DNA from: Bacteroidales bacterium UBA3663
GTDB lineage: Bacteria; Bacteroidota; Bacteroidia; Bacteroidales; UBA3663
Direction: 5' to 3'
Assembly (NCBI GenBank): GCA_002373755.1
Contig: DFJU01000064.1
Location: forward strand, 3,812 to 13,160
DNA: 9,349 bases
The position numbers and the translations under genes were made by a program. Below, in pieces: positions 5,973-9,349 of the stretch (positions within the stretch are counted from its first letter, which is position 1; each line of letters starts with the position of its first letter). The notes under the pieces were generated by a model, which saw nothing but the letters and a program-made list of their open reading frames with translations, was not told where the DNA came from and made no database searches.

Positions 5973-7850
5973 TTATTGCATCTTGATGCGCTTGATGCCG
6001 TCGATGAGCTTGCCGCTTTCCGACACGCCCTCTACGCGGATTGTGTAGAGCGTCTTGTAGTTGTCGTTGGTCCAGAAAGTGAACGATGCGACGCCTGTGC
6101 TGTCAATCTCAAGTGCCGGATTCCAATAGAGTGTCGCGCGCTGGTCGGTGCCGGGTGGGTTGGCGAAACGCTTTTCCTGTGTCGAATAGTCGGTTTGGCC
6201 GAATTCGCGTGGAACCTGATGACCCAACGGCTTGAAAGTGATGGAATTGAAGTCGTTCGAGCTTTTCGCCAGCGTCGGATTTTCCTTGATTCGTATTCCG
6301 TATGAGTTGAAGTCTCTGGCGTTCGATGAGCCGATGTATGTCACTTCGACCAAATCGAGGTATTCAATGCAGTTGACGTTGCAGTAGTTGTTGACGTATT
6401 CAAATTCGGACTCGTCGTCGCGGATTGATTGGCTGACTTCGACGTCGTTCAGCCAGAAGTACAACGGTTTGTTGCGGTATTTGGCGATGCGGTTGCCGGC
6501 CGTATCGGTCGTGATGAATACGCCTGGCAGCTGCATCAGAAGGTCTTCGAGCGATGCTACGTTCATTTCCTGGATGTCCTTGTAGCCGAGTTTGCGGTCG
6601 GCAAATTTGCTGATGCCGTCTTCGCCGCGCAGTTTCTTTTGAGCCGCTACGCCGACTTCATCGAGCGTGATTTCCCATTGGCCGCTGCTGAAACGCACGC
6701 GTTGCTTCATCTTGTCGGCCAAAACACTGTCGCTGCTGCTTGTTATGGTTCGCGTAGCGGGCTTTATGGGCGCTTCCAGATGATGCACGACATCTGGCAA
6801 CGGGCTTGGCGCAATGATGATTTCACCCTTGCCGCGGCCACGGTCGGAGAACGAGCGCAGGTTGAACATACAAGTGTCCGGTGCGTCGAAATTCTCGAAA
6901 CAGAAGTTGCCCAGCGAGTCGGTGCGCGTCATGCGGAAGAGCTTGGCAGAAGGGGAGAAGAGCGTTATCATCGTGTTGGCCTTGGGCTGTCGGCGCAGAG
7001 TGCCACGCAGTGTTCCGCGAATCTCTTGCGAAATCTCGTTCAAGATGGTCGGTTCGCGGAATTTTCCGGCATAGATTGAGTCGATGTTGTGCCAATATGG
7101 CTGGCCCAGGATGCTGTAGTGAATCATGGCTCGTTGGTCGATTTGGGTTGCTGCATTGTCGGTCACCGATATGGCCAGACTGCTGTATGGCGGTGCCTGG
7201 ACTTTGACCGTGACCTTTTCGCGGCTGCCATAGATGTTCTTTTCGGTCTGCACCAGCGGATGAACCACGATGACGGCGTCGTCGGCCTTAGCGAGCGATG
7301 CGCTGTCCACGCGGTGATAGGCATCGCAGCCCGTCGTGTTTGCCAGCGGCTCGGTGAATATGTCTTTGCTGATGTCGTCGGCATTGACCAACTGCACGTT
7401 GCGTTTGAAAAATAGTTCTTCGCCGCTGTTCAGCATCCATTGGGTGTAGGCCGCAATCGTGTAGATGCCCGTGGGCAGTTCGGGTGCCGTTGACAAGTAG
7501 CCGCGCATCACGGTGTCGTTCTTTTCGGGTCGTTCGTGCAGCTTGACGCGGCTGATGAGGCTGTCGGCCTCGTTGCGCAGTTCGACGTAGAGGAATCGGC
7601 TGTAGTGGACAGGTTTCTTGTAGAGTCCATCGACCAGGAATGCGCGCATCCAGATGGTGTCGCCAGTCAGGTAATGGTTGCGGTCGGTCACGATGTGGAC
7701 GCGTTCCTGCGGCATTTTCTGGTTCTGAATCACAAGGCGTTTGAGCAATTCCTCTTTGCTCGGAGTCGTTGTGGCCGATGTCTGTGCCGATGCGATGGTA
7801 GGGCAAATCAGAGCGATGGATAAGGAAAGGAGGTGGAGTAATTTTTTCAT
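5973..7850 (-). CDS. Secreted protein with MG2-like domain and TonB-plug-like domain, no beta-barrel
   Basis: 625 residues. Signal peptide MKKLLHLLSLSIALICPTIASA with cleavage before QTS, so exported. Residues about 46-157 are MG2-like, the macroglobulin-type fold seen in many Bacteroidota envelope proteins (ERVHIVTDRNHYLTGDTIWM, YVELRN, LPTGIYTIAAYTQWM). A middle region (about 270-345) has a carboxypeptidase-regulatory-like strand pattern (DSLGNFCFENF). Residues about 425-515 resemble a TonB-dependent-receptor plug (ASLEDLLMQLPGV, PLYFWLNDVEV, LDLVEVTYIG). The C-terminus has RATLYWNPALEID...TND and VEGVS. After the plug only about 110 residues remain, too few for the 22-strand barrel, so it is not a transporter by itself. 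Members of this family occur widely in Bacteroidota and their role is unresolved. It follows the GH35-like gene by 83 nt. Domain order fairly sure, function unknown. Confidence 0.88.
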   Translation of the reverse strand: MKKLLHLLSLSIALICPTIASAQTSATTTPSKEELLKRLVIQNQKMPQERVHIVTDRNHYLTGDTIWMRAFLVDGLYKKPVHYSRFLYVELRNEADSLISRVKLHERPEKNDTVMRGYLSTAPELPTGIYTIAAYTQWMLNSGEELFFKRNVQLVNADDISKDIFTEPLANTTGCDAYHRVDSASLAKADDAVIVVHPLVQTEKNIYGSREKVTVKVQAPPYSSLAISVTDNAATQIDQRAMIHYSILGQPYWHNIDSIYAGKFREPTILNEISQEIRGTLRGTLRRQPKANTMITLFSPSAKLFRMTRTDSLGNFCFENFDAPDTCMFNLRSFSDRGRGKGEIIIAPSPLPDVVHHLEAPIKPATRTITSSSDSVLADKMKQRVRFSSGQWEITLDEVGVAAQKKLRGEDGISKFADRKLGYKDIQEMNVASLEDLLMQLPGVFITTDTAGNRIAKYRNKPLYFWLNDVEVSQSIRDDESEFEYVNNYCNVNCIEYLDLVEVTYIGSSNARDFNSYGIRIKENPTLAKSSNDFNSITFKPLGHQVPREFGQTDYSTQEKRFANPPGTDQRATLYWNPALEIDSTGVASFTFWTNDNYKTLYTIRVEGVSESGKLIDGIKRIKMQ

Positions 7851-7869
7851 GAATGTTTTTCATTGTTCC

Positions 7870-7927
7870 AGGAAATGGCGGACCGGATTTTTCATGGTCG
7901 ATGTTTCTGCCAAATCCGCCAATCCCT
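7870..7927 (-). promoter_or_regulatory. Intergenic 13-bp stem-loop between the GH35-like and MG2/plug genes
   Basis: Arms 7870-7882 (AGGAAATGGCGGA) and 7915-7927 (TCCGCCAATCCCT) pair at 12 of 13 positions, counting one G-U pair on the minus strand, around a 32-nt loop. It fills most of the 83-nt gap. It has no T-run directly after it on the minus strand, so it is a weak terminator; it might slow or process the transcript, or protect the upstream message. No clear promoter for the downstream gene is visible in this gap. Confidence 0.45.
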
Positions 7928-7933
7928 GAATTT

Positions 7934-9349
7934 TTATTTTTGAGTTGGAGTTAAAATCTTGACTTCGTTCAGTTCACACAAGCCTTCGTCAGTCGCATTG
8001 GCCAATGTCTCCCGCTGTTCGGGCTGGAGGTAAATCGGATAGTCCTTGCCCAGTGGGAGCACCTTGAGCAGCACTTTTTTTCCGCGTAGTTGCGAGGCGT
8101 GCACCAGCATCGGGTTGCCGTTCCACTGGTTGTCCTGCACCAGGCGGCCGTCCACGTAGAGACGAGCCACGTCGCCCGCGTAGTTGATTTGCACGATGTC
8201 GTTGTCGGCCAATGCCTTGAGCTTCGAGAACTGCCATACGGCGGCCTGAGCGTAGTCATCGTCCGATGGCTGTTCGGCAACCTTCTGCGAACCTTTTTTC
8301 ACTTCACGCAGGCCTTTAGCCTTCTGTATCTGCTTGATGCCGATGGTTTTACCGGTCTCGGCCAACGCATAACGGTCGGGATCGATGGTGCATTGGCCGT
8401 TATCCAGATAGGCCGCAAGCGACTGGGCCTCGCTGAGCAGGCGGATGGTGATGCCGCCGATGGCCAATGGCTTGTCAACCGAGAGCAGCTTGGTGATGCC
8501 GCCCACGCTGACGGCGGCCTCCATGCCGGGCAGTTCGGCCAGGGTGAGCGTCTTCGTCGCGGCCGACCAGCAGACGGGCTGAGCGGTGGCCCAGTCGAGG
8601 GTGGCATTGGCCAACTTCAAGCCGAAGGGGAGCACGAAACAGGCATCGGCCGCAATGTCGATGGCGGGCAGGGTGAGCTGGGTGCTGTCGGCCAATGTGA
8701 AGCGGAACTGGATGCCCTCCTTGGCCGAAAGCGGCTGCATACGGCGGTAGTTGTTGACGAAGATGAAGCCGCTCCGTCCGTTGGTGCGCACGGCATAGCG
8801 CAGGGTCGAGTCGCGGCGTCCGTTCTCGTCGTTGGTGGCGGGGAAGACGGCCGGCATGTCGCGTAGCATCGGCCCAAAATCGTGCAGGAAGAGGTGGAAA
8901 CGGCGTGTCCAATGGTACGATTCGTTCACTTGGCCGACCTCGCCCACGGGACACTGGAAGTCGTAGCTCATCTGCGGCAGGTCGTTGTAGTTCGTCACGG
9001 CGCTGGCCTGTTTTTCGGCCATGCCTGGCTCCGGATTGGTGCCGCCGTGGTACATGTAGTAGCCCGGCAGGTTGGAGCCCGAACCGACCTTGCAGATGGC
9101 CAATGCCAAAGCATCCTTCGGGAAGATGCGCACGCGACGATGGTAGGCCGTCATCATGCCGCCGCCCAGCTCGCAGGTGAGGTAGGGGTAGCTTGTGGCC
9201 GATGCACCTTCCGCGCCGAGTTCGGATTTCGCGAAGGTCTCGGTGGCGATGTTTTCCGACACGCGGCCTGGCTTGAAGACGAAGGCGTCGGGATAGCTGC
9301 CCGGCATATCCTTCATCGAACGCTCCCAGAATCCGTCGGCATAGTCGCC
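7934..9349 (-). CDS. GH35-like beta-galactosidase, C-terminal part (5' end outside window)
   Basis: 471 codons are visible, open to the right edge; the first ATG in view (9314-9316) is internal, since the frame continues upstream with GDYADGFWERS. The GH35 hallmark YYMYHGGTNP lies at visible residues 98-107, and YPYLTCELGGGM (55-66) occupies the place of the family's nucleophile segment, with Glu60 (codon 9170-9172) the candidate nucleophile. The upstream acid/base motif is outside the window. The C-terminal region looks beta-sandwich-like (NYAGDVARLYVDGRLV at 389-404, VLPLGKDYPIYL), as in galactose-binding jelly-roll domains of these enzymes. The family hydrolyses terminal beta-galactosides; the exact substrate is unknown. 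Whole proteins of this type are roughly 750-800 residues, so about 60% is seen. It lies upstream of, and possibly in one transcript with, the MG2/plug gene. Confidence 0.85.
   Translation of the reverse strand, partial: GDYADGFWERSMKDMPGSYPDAFVFKPGRVSENIATETFAKSELGAEGASATSYPYLTCELGGGMMTAYHRRVRIFPKDALALAICKVGSGSNLPGYYMYHGGTNPEPGMAEKQASAVTNYNDLPQMSYDFQCPVGEVGQVNESYHWTRRFHLFLHDFGPMLRDMPAVFPATNDENGRRDSTLRYAVRTNGRSGFIFVNNYRRMQPLSAKEGIQFRFTLADSTQLTLPAIDIAADACFVLPFGLKLANATLDWATAQPVCWSAATKTLTLAELPGMEAAVSVGGITKLLSVDKPLAIGGITIRLLSEAQSLAAYLDNGQCTIDPDRYALAETGKTIGIKQIQKAKGLREVKKGSQKVAEQPSDDDYAQAAVWQFSKLKALADNDIVQINYAGDVARLYVDGRLVQDNQWNGNPMLVHASQLRGKKVLLKVLPLGKDYPIYLQPEQRETLANATDEGLCELNEVKILTPTQK

Noticed and set aside
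5642..5986. Plus-strand frame of 114 codons whose start (from the second Met) resembles a lipoprotein signal ending in LIGC.
   Set aside because: It is the complement of an A-rich leader, so Phe/Leu codons arise easily. It runs through the minus-strand promoter and terminator hairpin, overlaps the 3' end of the 625-residue gene, and the part after the apparent signal looks like no protein I know.
8090..8866. Plus-strand frame of 258 codons opposite the GH35-like gene.
   Set aside because: Low-complexity Gly/Val/Gln-rich translation antisense to a well-supported enzyme; no start context or domain.

Overview
The window looks like a chromosomal segment of a Bacteroidota genome, most likely order Bacteroidales (Prevotella- or Muribaculaceae-like; genus not resolvable by eye). 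Reasons: the one clear promoter has the Bacteroidota form (TTTG, 22-nt spacer, TAcaTTTG); starts are preceded by A-rich stretches rather than Shine-Dalgarno sites; and the gene families (BspA-like leucine-rich-repeat lipoprotein, fimbrillin-like N-terminus, barrel-less MG2/plug protein, GH35-like enzyme) are typical of that phylum. All six supported genes read on the minus strand, so the window reads right to left.

Right part (9349 to 5973): the C-terminal half of a GH35-like beta-galactosidase enters from the edge and ends at 7934. After 83 nt holding a long stem-loop comes a secreted 625-residue protein with an N-terminal macroglobulin-like (MG2) domain and a TonB-plug-like domain but no beta-barrel. 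Its transcript probably ends at a 15-bp hairpin (5871-5905).

Middle (5972 to 5359): no convincing protein gene. In minus-strand order it holds the hairpin, a consensus promoter (5766-5733), an A-rich leader, a long rod-like nested hairpin (5623-5500) and a second hairpin followed by seven T (about 5500-5468). This layout fits a small structured RNA, possibly 6S-like, or alternatively an attenuating leader.

Left part (5358 to 1): four closely spaced genes (gaps 41, 36 and 12 nt), probably one operon: a signal-peptide-bearing helical protein with three DUF2059-like internal repeats; a two-helix membrane protein with a C-terminal beta-rich domain; a DUF805 membrane protein; and a large lipoprotein joining a DUF5119/fimbrillin-like N-terminal region to a BspA-type LRR domain. 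The LRR part is built from 69-bp units nearly identical in DNA, inside a larger duplicated module, and continues past the left edge. This gene was recognised by translating the minus strand; it has no stop codon in the window. How the four products work together is unknown. The set suggests an envelope-associated unit whose final gene makes a surface-anchored, repeat-variable adhesin-like protein.
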